Assembly (NCBI GenBank): GCA_023443625.1
Contig: JAEZTQ010000098.1
Location: 33,608 to 97,607, forward strand
DNA length: 64,000 nt
From: Bacillota bacterium
GTDB taxonomy: Bacteria > Bacillota_A > Clostridia > Lachnospirales > Lachnospiraceae
Direction of reading: 5' to 3'
Below the pieces are notes generated by a model. That model was not told the origin of the DNA, searched no databases, and saw nothing but the letters and a program-made list of their open reading frames with translations. Within the stretch, counting starts at the first letter, position 1. Each line of letters starts with the position of its first letter. The translations under genes were made by a program, and so were the position numbers. Shown in pieces: positions 37,244-46,285 of the stretch.

Positions 37244-38695
37244 ATGGAAAAGTTTTTTAAACTTAAGGAAAACGGGACAACAGTTTCAAAAGAAGTTATT
37301 GCCGGCTTAACAACATTCTTTGCCATGGCATATATCATCTTTGTAAATCCACAGATGTTATCCCAAAGAACATTAGGAGCAAATGGAGAAGTTCTATTTG
37401 AATTAGTACCCTACGGTGCAGTATTCTTAGCAACAATTATTGCATCAATTATTGGTACTTTAGTAATGGGCTTATTTGCAAATGTACCTTATGCACAGGC
37501 ACCTGGTATGGGTCTTAATGCTTTCTTTGTTTATACGGTATGCTTTGGTCTTGGATTTAGCTGGCAAGAGGCTTTAGCAATGGTATTTCTCTGTGGTATC
37601 ATTAATGTACTTATCACGGTTACGAAAATCCGTAAAATGATCGTTAAATCAATTCCAGATAGCTTACAACACGCTATTGGTGGTGGTATCGGTGTATTTG
37701 TTGCTTATATCGGTATCAAAAATGCTGGGTTGTTAGAATTCACATCTGACCCTGGCAGAAACATCGTTTTAGATAGCGGAACTGTTATAGCTGACAGCAG
37801 TATTGTTCCTGCCCTTGTAAATTTTAATTCCAAGGCAGTTCTTTTATCAGTGATTGGTATTGTTATCGTATTTGCTCTTCTGGTAATGAAAGTAAAAGGT
37901 GCAATTTTCATCAGTATCATATTAACTACAATCATCGCTATTCCAATGGGAATTGTTGATTTATCTACGATTGGAGCAACTGCTGGCTTAGGAGATTACT
38001 TTAGTCAGTTAGGAACCACTTTTGGTGCAGCATTTAGTTCAGAAGGTATGGGTTCATTATTTGGTGATGCTTCTAGAATTCCTTTAGTGCTTATGACAAT
38101 TTTTGCATTCAGCCTTTCTGATACCTTTGATACCCTTGGTACATTTATCGGAACTGGTAAGAGAACAGGAATCTTTGATGCAGCAGATGAGAAAGCACTT
38201 CAAGACGGTAATGGTTTCAAATCTAAGATGGACAAGGCTTTATTTGCAGATTCCATCGCTACTTCCATCGGTGCTATTTTTGGTACATCCAATACTACAA
38301 CCTACGTTGAGAGTGCAGCTGGTATTGAAGCAGGTGGACGTACTGGTTTAACATCCGTTGTTACTGCATTGTTATTCTTAGCAAGTATATTCCTTGCACC
38401 TATTATAGGTATTGTTCCTGCTCAGGCAACAGCTCCTGCACTTATTGCAGTAGGTGTTATGATGTTAGCATCCTTCAAGGATATTAACTGGACAGATTTA
38501 GAAGATGCAATTCCTGCATTCTTTGCTACAATCTTTATGGGCTTCTGCTATAGCATTTCTTACGGTATTGCAGGTGGATTTATTCTTTATTGCATCATTA
38601 AGATTGTTAAAGGGAAAGCAAAAGAAGTTAGTCCTGTTATCTGGGTTGCATCTGCATTATTCATTGCAAACTTTGTTGTACTTGCCATAATATAA
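37244..38695 (+). CDS. Purine (adenine/guanine/hypoxanthine) permease, AzgA/PbuG type
   Basis: This is an NCS2-family membrane symporter. The opening KEVIAGLTTFFAMAYIIFVNPQML and the conserved APGMGLNAFF, SIPDSLQHAIGGGIGVFVAYIG and TIFAFSLSDTFDTLGTFIGTG are typical of the AzgA/PbuG branch, which takes up adenine, guanine or hypoxanthine. There are about twelve to fourteen membrane segments in 483 residues. It has its own promoter and structured leader and converges with the uracil/xanthine permease gene. Confidence 0.9.
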   Translation: MEKFFKLKENGTTVSKEVIAGLTTFFAMAYIIFVNPQMLSQRTLGANGEVLFELVPYGAVFLATIIASIIGTLVMGLFANVPYAQAPGMGLNAFFVYTVCFGLGFSWQEALAMVFLCGIINVLITVTKIRKMIVKSIPDSLQHAIGGGIGVFVAYIGIKNAGLLEFTSDPGRNIVLDSGTVIADSSIVPALVNFNSKAVLLSVIGIVIVFALLVMKVKGAIFISIILTTIIAIPMGIVDLSTIGATAGLGDYFSQLGTTFGAAFSSEGMGSLFGDASRIPLVLMTIFAFSLSDTFDTLGTFIGTGKRTGIFDAADEKALQDGNGFKSKMDKALFADSIATSIGAIFGTSNTTTYVESAAGIEAGGRTGLTSVVTALLFLASIFLAPIIGIVPAQATAPALIAVGVMMLASFKDINWTDLEDAIPAFFATIFMGFCYSISYGIAGGFILYCIIKIVKGKAKEVSPVIWVASALFIANFVVLAII

Positions 38696-38714
38696 TCTAA
38701 ATATATATATTAAT

Positions 38715-38757
38715 AAAAGACGTTTCACACTTATCTCTATTGTGAAACGTCTTTTTA
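38715..38757. terminator. Bidirectional terminator
   Basis: AAAAGACGTTTCACA pairs with TGTGAAACGTCTTTT; T-runs flank both sides, so it can end both convergent permease genes. Confidence 0.9.
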
Positions 38758-38808
38758 TTATGTTATAAGTTAAGTATTTATCTTAGCCTTGTTCAAGGAT
38801 ACTAGATA

Positions 38809-40200
38809 TTATTGATTCTCTGCTTCCTCTTGCTTAGGCTCATTCTTTTCACCGATGGATAATAGGAGGTTTATTACAATACCTACTACGGAAGCTGTTG
38901 CAAGGGCAGGGAATTGCATTCCGAAGAAAGGAATTAAACCATCTTCAAATCCGTAACTTCCACCCAGACCGATGATTAGTATGATAGAGATAACAGCTAA
39001 GTTCTTAGAGCTAAATAAATCAACCTTACGATCCAACATAATAGTGATACCCTGTGCAGCAATTACACCAAAGAGGTAGATGGATAAACCACCAATTACA
39101 CTGTCAGGAATGGAATACACCACATTAACTAAAGGCGTAATGCAGGAGATTATCATGGTGATAATAGCAGCTGCAATTAATACGGGAATGGAGAATACCT
39201 TGGATATAGCCATGGTACTTATGTTCTCACCGTAATTAGTTCCCGCAGGACCTCCGATGAAACCAGAGATGATATCGCCAAGACCATCGCCTATTAGATT
39301 TAAACCTAATTTATCAGAGATATTGTATCTCTTTTTGGAACCATTTTTCTTAGCTAAATCATTTACATAGATGTCTAGCTGATAAATATGGGCAGTTGAT
39401 TCTGGAATTGTTGCAATGGCAATTGGCATAATTGCAGCAACGGCAGCCCAGCTTGGCTTAGGTAAAGTGAAGATAGGGAGGTTGATAAATCCTTCAATCT
39501 CAGTCTTGTTAAAGTTTACAAATTTGATACCTGTGATTGCACCAATGATTAAAGCAGCCACATAACCTGTCAAAAGGCCAAAAAGAATAGGCAACTGACT
39601 TAATTTGCCCTTCAAGTATACAGAATATGCGATTGTTGAAAATAAAGTAATCAGTGCAATAACCCATGCCATGTTACCAGCGAGAGTTGTCTTTGCAGCA
39701 TCGATAGCATCTGGTATAGCTGCAGCATTTTGCATTGCATTAGCAGCTAGGGATAAACCAATGATCATTGCAATACTTCCTGTTACGGTTGGTGGCAATA
39801 TCTTATCAATGGTGTCTTTACCGGTACGTTGAATGATAAGACCAGCAACGATAGAAACAAAACCGGACATCACTATACCAAATTGTGCTGTTGATATCAT
39901 GGTATTAAGACCATTTTGTGCAATTGCTTCTTCTGTCATGATAGATGCAATGGCTGTGATATAGGAAAAGCTAGAGCCATAATATAAGGGGATTTTCCTA
40001 CCGGTGATAAGAATGAAACAAAGAGTAGCCAAACCGCTGGCAAAAATGGTAGTGGATACATGGAATCCGGTGATTAATGCAACTAGAACAGTTGCTGGGA
40101 ACATTACTACGATTTGTTGTAGTGCAAATAAGATTAACTCCACAATTGGGGGACGCTCATCAGGTAGATAACCGATGACTTGCTTCTTTTTTGAAGACAT
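38809..40200 (-). CDS. Uracil/xanthine permease (NCS2, UraA-like)
   Basis: This NCS2 nucleobase permease has about fourteen hydrophobic segments in 463 residues. The opening GYLPDERPPIVELILFALQQIVVMFPATVLVALITGF is a UraA hallmark, and IAIATIPESTAHIYQ plus GGPAGTNYGENI are the conserved core motifs. Uracil is the most likely substrate. A CTAGGAGG lies before the ATG. I see no PyrR site or riboswitch in its short upstream region. Confidence 0.9.
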   Translation of the reverse strand: MSSKKKQVIGYLPDERPPIVELILFALQQIVVMFPATVLVALITGFHVSTTIFASGLATLCFILITGRKIPLYYGSSFSYITAIASIMTEEAIAQNGLNTMISTAQFGIVMSGFVSIVAGLIIQRTGKDTIDKILPPTVTGSIAMIIGLSLAANAMQNAAAIPDAIDAAKTTLAGNMAWVIALITLFSTIAYSVYLKGKLSQLPILFGLLTGYVAALIIGAITGIKFVNFNKTEIEGFINLPIFTLPKPSWAAVAAIMPIAIATIPESTAHIYQLDIYVNDLAKKNGSKKRYNISDKLGLNLIGDGLGDIISGFIGGPAGTNYGENISTMAISKVFSIPVLIAAAIITMIISCITPLVNVVYSIPDSVIGGLSIYLFGVIAAQGITIMLDRKVDLFSSKNLAVISIILIIGLGGSYGFEDGLIPFFGMQFPALATASVVGIVINLLLSIGEKNEPKQEEAENQ

Positions 40201-40634
40201 TATAATTTACCTCCTAGGATTTTTTTTATTTTGACACATTTTATATGTTTTGTAAAGTAGAATTGTTGAAATATCATAAATTATTTTTTGTACAATTTAT
40301 ACAAATAGAAAAAACTACCAAATTTTATCATAATTTACTTTTATGTTTGTGTAAAATTTTGCTTTAAATTGGATATAAAATTATTGAAACATATGGTATA
40401 ATCTAAAATAATTTAGTTATAAGGTAAAGGTTCCATTTATATTATACATAACATTAAATATGGATTATGTCCTAAGGCTTTACCTATACATTTAATCAGT
40501 GCACATGGATAGTATTAACATTCTAATTGTAAATACTCAAAGGATAAAAGGGGGATGGTTAAATTCAAAATGCTGATGTAGATTTATTTTTAACAAAATT
40601 GGAAGGATATATAAGGATAATGAAAGGTTTTGTT
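40201..40634. other. AT-rich divergent intergenic region
   Basis: This stretch separates the minus-strand permease from the plus-strand cyclophilin gene. It contains TGG-TATAAT at 40394-40402, an extended -10 on the plus strand without a clear -35. No gene or strong structure is seen. Confidence 0.5.
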
Positions 40635-41312
40635 ATGAAGAAAATTACCATATTAATCATTAGTATTTTAAGTATTACTATATTAGCGGGATGTCATAAA
40701 GAAATTAATCAGCTTGCAATTCCGAAGGCAGGTGACCAGGTTGCAGAAATTGTTGTCCGGGACTACGGATCAATTTATATAAGGTTTTTTGAAGAGGAGG
40801 CACCCAAGGCTGTAGAGAATTTCATCACCCATGCCAAGGAAGGATATTATGATGGTCAAGTCTTTTACAGAATTATTAAGGATTCCAGACTTGAGACGGG
40901 AGATCCTACTGGAAATGGAGATGGGGGAGAAAGCATATGGGGCGAAGAATTTAAAGATGAATTCAATCCATACCTTCAACCCTATAGAGGTGCGTTATGC
41001 ATGTCTAACCTAGGTCCCAATACGAATAAAAGTCAGTTCTTTATTGTTCAAGCTGGTAGTACTTTTAATGAAGAAGTATTAGAACAGATAGAACTTAACT
41101 ACGATATTAAATTTAATGCAAAAGCAAGAGAAATATATGGAGAAAAAGGCGGAGCTCCTTGGTATTATAAGCTTAATACAGTTTTTGGACAGGTATATGA
41201 AGGCTATGAAGTGATGGATAAAATAGCTGCTGTGGAGAAAAAAGATGAAGAACATGGAATACCAGCCAAAGATGTTGTTATAGAAACAATAAAAATATTT
41301 GAATACAAATAA
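40635..41312 (+). CDS. Cyclophilin-type peptidyl-prolyl isomerase, lipoprotein
   Basis: This protein is exported and lipid-anchored; it speeds proline isomerisation in proteins outside the membrane. The lipobox ILAGC places the lipid-bound cysteine at residue 20. The cyclophilin core runs from about 40 to 225 and shows VENFITHAKEGYYDGQVFYRII, RGALCMSN and SQFFIVQ. An insertion (about 140-175) interrupts the usual core before LNTVFGQVYEGYEVMDKI. The ATG at 40635 gives the cleanest signal peptide; an in-frame ATG at 40620 is also possible. Confidence 0.85.
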   Translation: MKKITILIISILSITILAGCHKEINQLAIPKAGDQVAEIVVRDYGSIYIRFFEEEAPKAVENFITHAKEGYYDGQVFYRIIKDSRLETGDPTGNGDGGESIWGEEFKDEFNPYLQPYRGALCMSNLGPNTNKSQFFIVQAGSTFNEEVLEQIELNYDIKFNAKAREIYGEKGGAPWYYKLNTVFGQVYEGYEVMDKIAAVEKKDEEHGIPAKDVVIETIKIFEYK

Positions 41313-41332
41313 ATTTTAGATAGGAGGAGTAG

Positions 41333-41368
41333 GCTGGGGCTTTCAGCCAACTTCCCTAGCTTTTTTTT
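41333..41368 (+). terminator. Terminator after the cyclophilin gene
   Basis: GCTGGGG pairs with CCCTAGC (one G-T), followed by eight T. Confidence 0.75.
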
Positions 41369-41458
41369 GTTATATAGGAAACGACTTTCAGTCACTTTAG
41401 GCAAACTCTTTGTTCGTAATTATAGAATGAGAAATTCTTTGATTTCTATGTATTTACA

Positions 41459-41487
41459 TTGACAGATATATAAGTATGTTGTAAACT
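41459..41487 (+). promoter_or_regulatory. Promoter of the lysine riboswitch transcript
   Basis: TTGACA at 41459-41464, 17 bases and TAAACT at 41482-41487. Confidence 0.6.
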
Positions 41488-41519
41488 GAAATCGTAATTT
41501 CATATTGGACCTCACTGTT

Positions 41520-41763
41520 TCCCAGTGGGGTAGAGGTGCGATATTTCACGGTCCCAAGAAGAGCCTGAGAAGCAAAGAAGCTTTTGACTAGGTAATATCG
41601 CCGAAGTGTATAATTTACTCAGGGTTATATGCTGGGCCTGCGGTTAATAGCTGTAGGACTGTCTCATTTGATACCTGTCAAATGAGTTGTGCTATCTCAG
41701 GAAGGGATTAATTAGTGACTTAGCACAAACTGGCGTAACCTGAGGATACTCCAGTTTTTTTGT
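41520..41763 (+). promoter_or_regulatory. Lysine riboswitch (L-box) with terminator
   Basis: The conserved L-box blocks are all here in order: TAGAGGTGCG (41531-41540), ATCGCCGAAG (41597-41606), GCTGGGCCTGCGG and CTGTAGGACTGTC (41631-41663), and GCTATCTC (41691-41698). The terminator AACTGG...CCAGTT with a T-run is at 41727-41762. TATCTCAGG at the 3' side of P1 can instead pair with CCTGAGGATA inside the terminator, the normal antitermination switch. Lysine binding should stop transcription of the importer downstream. Confidence 0.95.
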
Positions 41764-41978
41764 TTTATATAATAAAAGATCTACTTAAAAACATCCTATG
41801 TGAGTTTGCACAATCTAGTATAGGATTACAGATACAAAACATAGTTTGTCTGCAACACACTTTCCTTGGATGAAGCACTTAGTGGTGTTCTACTGAATAA
41901 AAAGCAGCTGCACGAGAAGAGCCTGCTGCAGAGATTACTTTTTAGTTATAAAAATATTTTATTAAGGAGGAGATAGAT
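41764..41978. other. Leader between the lysine riboswitch and the importer
   Basis: Two further hairpins can form: ATCCTAT/ATAGGAT (41793-41826) and GCAGC/GCTGC (41904-41929). No gene is seen. The second is close enough to the ribosome site of the next gene to influence it. Confidence 0.4.
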
Positions 41979-42860
41979 ATGAAGAAAAGATTATCAGCTT
42001 TATTGGTACTTATGTTAGTATTATTTATCGGAGGTTGTGGTACAAAAGAGACAGGAGACAATAAATCTGCTGGCAGCGATGGTTCAAAAGACGTCAAAGT
42101 TACAGAAGGAGCAGAGGCAAAGGATGTATTTAAGGTAGGTATGGAATGTGGATACCCACCCTTTAACTGGACACAATTAGATGATTCCAATGGTGGTGTT
42201 AAGATTGAGGGTACAAGTGAATATGCTGGTGGATATGATGTGGAAGTCGCAAAGAAGTTAGCAGAAGGACTTGGTAAGGAGCTTGTTATTGTTAAGACAG
42301 AATGGGATGGTCTCGTACCTGCGGTTCAATCTGGTAAAATTGATGCCATAATTGCCGGTATGTCACCTACTACTGAGAGAAAAGATAGCATTGATTTCTC
42401 TGATAAATACTATACATCTGTTCTTGTTATGGTGGTTAAGAAAGGGGGAGCCTTTGAGAATGCTACCTCTATTCAGGATTTTGCTGGTGCCAAGATTACA
42501 GCACAGTTAAATACCTTCCATTATTCTGTAATTGATCAAATTAATGATGTAAAGAAGCAAACTGCTATGGATAATTTCCCAGCAATGAGAGTCGCTCTTG
42601 AGGCAGGTTCCATCGATGGTTACGTGTCTGAACTTCCAGAAGGAGTTAGCGCTACCACTGCCAATGATAATTTTGTTATGATTGAATTTGCTGAGGGCAG
42701 TGGCTTTGAAGCATCAGAGGATGAGGTAGCAATTGCTGTAGGTATTAAGAAAAACAGTGAAATTACAGCTAAAATCAATGAAATTATTGCAGGGATAACT
42801 GAGGAAGACCGTATAAAGATTATGGATACTGCTATTGTTAATCAACCAGCAGCAGAATAA
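41979..42860 (+). CDS. Amino-acid ABC importer, substrate-binding lipoprotein (probably lysine)
   Basis: This is a family 3 solute-binding protein fixed outside the membrane by C20 (FIGGC). The fold markers KVGMECGYPPFNW, YAGGYDVEVAKKLAEGLGKELVIVKTEWDGLVPAVQSGKIDAIIAGMS, and SIDGYVSELPEG are typical of polar amino-acid binders. The ribosome site AAGGAGG is strong. The lysine riboswitch on the same transcript identifies lysine as the probable substrate. A terminator follows the gene before the permease, which should give more binding protein than membrane subunits. Confidence 0.92.
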   Translation: MKKRLSALLVLMLVLFIGGCGTKETGDNKSAGSDGSKDVKVTEGAEAKDVFKVGMECGYPPFNWTQLDDSNGGVKIEGTSEYAGGYDVEVAKKLAEGLGKELVIVKTEWDGLVPAVQSGKIDAIIAGMSPTTERKDSIDFSDKYYTSVLVMVVKKGGAFENATSIQDFAGAKITAQLNTFHYSVIDQINDVKKQTAMDNFPAMRVALEAGSIDGYVSELPEGVSATTANDNFVMIEFAEGSGFEASEDEVAIAVGIKKNSEITAKINEIIAGITEEDRIKIMDTAIVNQPAAE

Positions 42861-42872
42861 ATTTAAACTCAG

Positions 42873-42914
42873 AGACTGTCCCAAGTATTCATACATCTTT
42901 GGGGCAGTCTTTTA
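42873..42914 (+). terminator. Internal terminator of the lysine importer operon
   Basis: GACTGTCCCAA pairs with TTGGGGCAGTC and is followed by TTTT, between the binding-protein and permease genes. It is probably leaky and sets their ratio. Confidence 0.75.
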
Positions 42915-42969
42915 GCATTGATGAATATAAGGAACCTATAGAATATCAAACATATATGCAAGGGATTGA

Positions 42970-43719
42970 ATGAAAGGCTTGGTGCTTATGTCTTGGAATA
43001 CTATTTTAGAAATTTTAAATAAATATTGGCCCATGTATATCAGGGGAGCAGGTTTAACCCTATTTATATCGATAACTGGTACAATACTTGGATCCCTAAT
43101 AGGATTATTGGTGGGATCAATTCGAACAATTCCTATGCCAGAGAGAGGAATTAAAAGAATTGTAATAAAGATAATCAATGTGTTGATTACAATTTATGTG
43201 GAGTTCTTCAGGGGAACACCAATGATTGTACAATCCATGGTTATATACTATGGATCTTTAATGGCATTTGGAATTGATATGCCAAGAACTTCCGCTGCTG
43301 TATTTATCGTCTCTATAAATACAGGTGCATATATGGCAGAAATCGTTAGAGGTGGTATTATATCCATTGATAAGGGTCAGTTTGAAGCTGCCCATGCCCT
43401 TGGTATGAATCATAGGAAAACCATGTTTAATGTAATATTACCCCAGGTAATACGTAATATCCTGCCTCCCCTTGGTAATGAATTTGTAATTAACATCAAG
43501 GATACTTCAGTACTTAATGTAATCGGTGTATCAGAATTATATTTCAATACCAAAACTGTAGCGGGGAATACTTTCAAATTCTTTGAGGCTTTCTCTGTAG
43601 CATGTATTGTTTATCTTATATTAACATTAACTGTTACAAGAATTCTTCGTCTGATTGAACGTAAATTAGATGGACCTGAGAATTATAATATAATTCCCGG
43701 TAATCAGATGCAAGTATAG
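42970..43719 (+). CDS. Amino-acid ABC importer permease (probably lysine)
   Basis: This is a HisM/GlnP-type membrane subunit with about five helices. The EAA loop is clear (QFEAAHALGMNHRKTMFNVILPQVIRNILPP). VEFFRGTPMIVQSMVIYYG is the conserved early motif of this class. It is 249 residues, a normal length. An AAGGGATTG lies before the ATG at 42970. It should form a homodimer with two ATPases encoded next. Confidence 0.92.
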   Translation: MKGLVLMSWNTILEILNKYWPMYIRGAGLTLFISITGTILGSLIGLLVGSIRTIPMPERGIKRIVIKIINVLITIYVEFFRGTPMIVQSMVIYYGSLMAFGIDMPRTSAAVFIVSINTGAYMAEIVRGGIISIDKGQFEAAHALGMNHRKTMFNVILPQVIRNILPPLGNEFVINIKDTSVLNVIGVSELYFNTKTVAGNTFKFFEAFSVACIVYLILTLTVTRILRLIERKLDGPENYNIIPGNQMQV

Positions 43720-43798
43720 CCGCTAGTATAAAATCCTGTGCTTAGGTGTTATGCTAGAACAAAGAACCACTGCAAGGTGGAGGAAATGGAGCAGATTT

Positions 43799-44539
43799 AT
43801 GGAAAAGGTAATAGAAATACAACATTTGAGAAAATCCTTTGGACAAAATGAAATTCTTAAGGATATTGATTTTTCTGTTAATAAGGGAGAAGTGGTATGT
43901 ATTATCGGAGCTTCCGGTTCGGGAAAGTCCACCCTTCTGCGCTGTATTAACCTATTAGAGAAACCCACTGGTGGTTCAGTTATTTATAAGGGTGAGAATA
44001 TATTGGATGACAAGCATGATATTTATGCTTATCGAACGAAACTAGGTATGGTATTCCAACAATTCAATCTATTTAATAATCATAATGTACTTAGTAATTG
44101 TATGGTAGGCCAGATGAAGGTGTTAAAGCGTTCTAAAGAAGAGGCTAAGGAGACTGCAATGAAATATCTTAAGGTAGTTGGCATGGATCAATATATCAAT
44201 GCCAAACCAAAGCAGTTGTCCGGCGGACAGAAGCAAAGGGTAGCAATTGCAAGAGCATTATCCATGGAACCGGATGTACTACTATTCGATGAGCCAACTT
44301 CTGCCCTTGATCCAGAGATGGTGGGAGAGGTACTCAATGTTATGAACGACCTTGCAAGAACAGGTCTTACCATGCTTGTGGTAACCCATGAGATGGGCTT
44401 TGCCAAGGAAGTATCTGACCGTGTAGTATTCATGGATAAGGGAGTTATTGCTGAAGAAGGAAGCCCGGAACAGATCTTTAATAATCCAACCCAGGAGAGA
44501 ACTAAGGAATTTTTAAAACGTGTATTAAAAGAACAATAA
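43799..44539 (+). CDS. Amino-acid ABC importer ATPase (probably lysine)
   Basis: This is a GlnQ-type ATPase that powers the importer. Walker [10 protein letters not shown] is at 37-45, the Q loop is VFQQFNLF, the signature is LSGGQKQR, Walker B ends [13 protein letters not shown], and the switch histidine is in VVTHEMGF. The ATG at 43799 with GGAG 7 bases upstream gives the normal 246 residues; an ATG at 43751 adds 16 residues unlike the family. Confidence 0.94.
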   Translation: MEKVIEIQHLRKSFGQNEILKDIDFSVNKGEVVCIIGASGSGKSTLLRCINLLEKPTGGSVIYKGENILDDKHDIYAYRTKLGMVFQQFNLFNNHNVLSNCMVGQMKVLKRSKEEAKETAMKYLKVVGMDQYINAKPKQLSGGQKQRVAIARALSMEPDVLLFDEPTSALDPEMVGEVLNVMNDLARTGLTMLVVTHEMGFAKEVSDRVVFMDKGVIAEEGSPEQIFNNPTQERTKEFLKRVLKEQ

Positions 44540-44545
44540 AGATTT

Positions 44546-44576
44546 GGGGCTGTTACAGTAGTAACAGCTCTTTTTA
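44546..44576 (+). terminator. Terminator after the lysine importer operon
   Basis: GGGGCTGTTAC-agta-GTAACAGCTC, followed by TTTTT: a strong intrinsic terminator. Confidence 0.9.
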
Positions 44577-44782
44577 ATTCAATAGAGGGAATTACGTCCT
44601 ATTGAATTAAAATGCGACCCTATGGATGCGCACCTCGCAGCAAGGAAGTATATTACTTCGCAATCCACTCGGGCGCAAAGTGTCAGCAAGCTGACACTTT
44701 CTTGTAGATAAATCGAAATCTATTTGTTAATAATATACAAATTTGAAATGAAAATATGTGAATTATTTATGGGACAATTTCC
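44577..44782. other. Hairpin-rich intergenic block
   Basis: Three hairpins follow one another: AATTCAATAG...CTATTGAATT (44576-44608), GAAGTA-tat-TACTTC (44645-44659) and AAAGTGTCAG-caag-CTGACACTTT (44677-44700). The GC-richer middle part (GGATGCGCACCTCGCAG, CACTCGGGCGC) stands out from its surroundings and may be a copy of a dispersed intergenic repeat. No gene is seen. Confidence 0.5.
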
Positions 44783-44811
44783 TTTACAAAAAATGTATTT
44801 TCATTTATGAT
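44783..44811 (+). promoter_or_regulatory. Promoter of the Tad-like locus
   Basis: TTTACA at 44783-44788, 17 bases and TATGAT at 44806-44811, about 90 bases before the first gene. It is the only good promoter I found for the 18-kb locus. Confidence 0.65.
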
Positions 44812-44898
44812 AGTATATATTCTTAAAATTTATTTATTCTATTTTATCTATCAACAATTCATTTAAAATTCCAATTACTTTCATAAGGAGGGCTTTGT

Positions 44899-45732
44899 TT
44901 GAAAATCGCATTCTGGAGCAATGCCAATGAACGGTGCAATGTTTCTGCAAATTTAGCAGCAGTCAGCGTAGCAAGTGTAATTCGATATCCATATTCTGTT
45001 ATAGTGATTGAAAATCGTTTGAGCAATGATAATATGGGGAAGGCATATTTTGGAGAGAATCATAGCTTATTCTATCCAGAGGTAGGAAGAAATTATTATG
45101 ATGGAAGCGGTATTGAAGGATTACTTAGAAAGATATACCGAGGGGATTATAATTTCGAGAATCTCAAAGGTCATTTCAAGGAGATTATCAGTGAACATCT
45201 ATACTATATACCACAGAGCCGAATTATTCATAATGAGATATTTGAATATGAATTTAATCATTGTATAAATCCACTTTTTGAAATTACTGATACATATGCT
45301 GATATTTGCCTTATTAATACTGCTAGTCATGAAAATCTTAGTACAAAAACAATTCTTGATAAAGCTGATCTAATCGTAGTAAATCTATGTCAGAATCAAA
45401 ATGTATTAGATGATTTCTTTTTCAACTATTCTTCAATACTTTCCAAATCGGTTTTTATTTTAAGCAACTATGATGGTCATAGATTTCTTAATAGTAAGAG
45501 AATATCCGAGATTTATCAAATATCTCGGGACAATATCATTGTAATACCCAAAAACATATCTTATGATGAGGCTTATTCTATGGGCTCAGTCGTTGAATTC
45601 ATCTCTAGTAATTATACCTGTGTCAAGGAAAGCCCTAACTTTATATTTATTCAGTCAATAAAGAAAGCAGCCCATAGAATTATTAAAATGGCTGAGCAAT
45701 CTGTTAAGGAGAAGGAAATCATACTGTGTTAA
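44899..45732 (+). CDS. MinD/CpaE-like protein with eroded P-loop
   Basis: The fold pattern is that of a ParA/MinD-type protein: MKIAFWSNANERCNVSANLAAVSVAS at the N-terminus aligns with the Walker A region of its paralogue at 48335, and ADLIVVNLCQNQNVLDDFFFNYSSIL aligns with that protein's ADLIVVNLTQHRYLLDKFF. The lysine and GKT of the deviant Walker A motif are absent (ANERCNVSAN), so ATP binding is doubtful. It starts with TTG behind AAGGAGGG (6 bases) and opens the locus. CpaE-type proteins place Tad machines at the pole; a similar scaffold role is inference. Confidence 0.6.
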   Translation: MKIAFWSNANERCNVSANLAAVSVASVIRYPYSVIVIENRLSNDNMGKAYFGENHSLFYPEVGRNYYDGSGIEGLLRKIYRGDYNFENLKGHFKEIISEHLYYIPQSRIIHNEIFEYEFNHCINPLFEITDTYADICLINTASHENLSTKTILDKADLIVVNLCQNQNVLDDFFFNYSSILSKSVFILSNYDGHRFLNSKRISEIYQISRDNIIVIPKNISYDEAYSMGSVVEFISSNYTCVKESPNFIFIQSIKKAAHRIIKMAEQSVKEKEIILC

Positions 45733-45968
45733 CCATATCATTATTACGATTGATATTACTGTTTTTGATTGGTTTTGGGCTCTTTGAAGGGACAAGTTAT
45801 GCCCTTTCTTTCATAGAGAGAAGACGATTGAAAATAAGGAAAAAGTCATCTAGTAAAGGTAATACAATAAAAAAAACTGAAATTGTATTGGTCTATATAT
45901 CAGTACTAATTATTTACCTGGGAATTCTTTTTTTGTTAATTAAGAGTAAGATTAGGGGACTAGTGTGA
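45726..45968 (+). CDS. Small two-helix membrane protein
   Basis: This 80-residue protein has hydrophobic segments at about 2-24 and 51-73 and a basic loop between them (RRRLKIRKKSSSKGNTIKK). It starts with GTG, overlaps the preceding gene by 7 bases and so is probably translationally coupled to it. I do not recognise a family. It may anchor the MinD-like protein or be a small assembly factor. The repeat array begins inside its stop codon. Confidence 0.6.
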   Translation: MLTISLLRLILLFLIGFGLFEGTSYALSFIERRRLKIRKKSSSKGNTIKKTEIVLVYISVLIIYLGILFLLIKSKIRGLV

Positions 45969-46285
45969 ATTATTGAAAAACATAATTCACACCTAGAAGT
46001 TTGTGCCTGCGTAATCCTCGGCACAAACTAACTCAAAGGGAAGGCATGTACTGGTAGTGTGAAAATAAAAAGCAATTTTCACACCTAGAAGTTTGTGCCT
46101 GCGTAATCCTCGGCACAAACTAACTCAAAGGGAAGGAATGTACTGTTAGTGTGAAAATAAAAAGCATTTTTCACACTTAGAAGTTTGTGCCTGCGTAATC
46201 CTCGGTACAAACTAACTCAAAGGGAAGGCATGTACTGTTAGTGTGAAGAAAAAAGCATCTTCACAAAGGGAAGACAATGTCTTTT
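45963..46285 (+). repeat. Tandem two-hairpin RNA-like repeats (3.5 units)
   Basis: Units start at 45963, 46057, 46149 and 46241 (period 94, 92, 92). Each full unit has hairpin 1 (GTGTGAA-type arms, about 30 bases), then hairpin 2 (AGTTTGTGCC, 12-base loop, GGCACAAACT) and a tail AACTCAAAGGGAAGGCATGTACTG. Hairpin 1 arms change together: AATTA/TAATT in unit 1, AAAAT/ATTTT in unit 2, AAGA/TCTT in unit 4. In unit 3 hairpin 2 changes a G-C to a G-T pair. The fourth unit lacks hairpin 2. Confidence 0.9.

Noticed and set aside
45963..46285. CRISPR array
   Set aside because: The units are repeated over their whole length, with no unique spacers, and have a period of 92-94 bases. They form hairpins in an operon gap and no cas gene is near.
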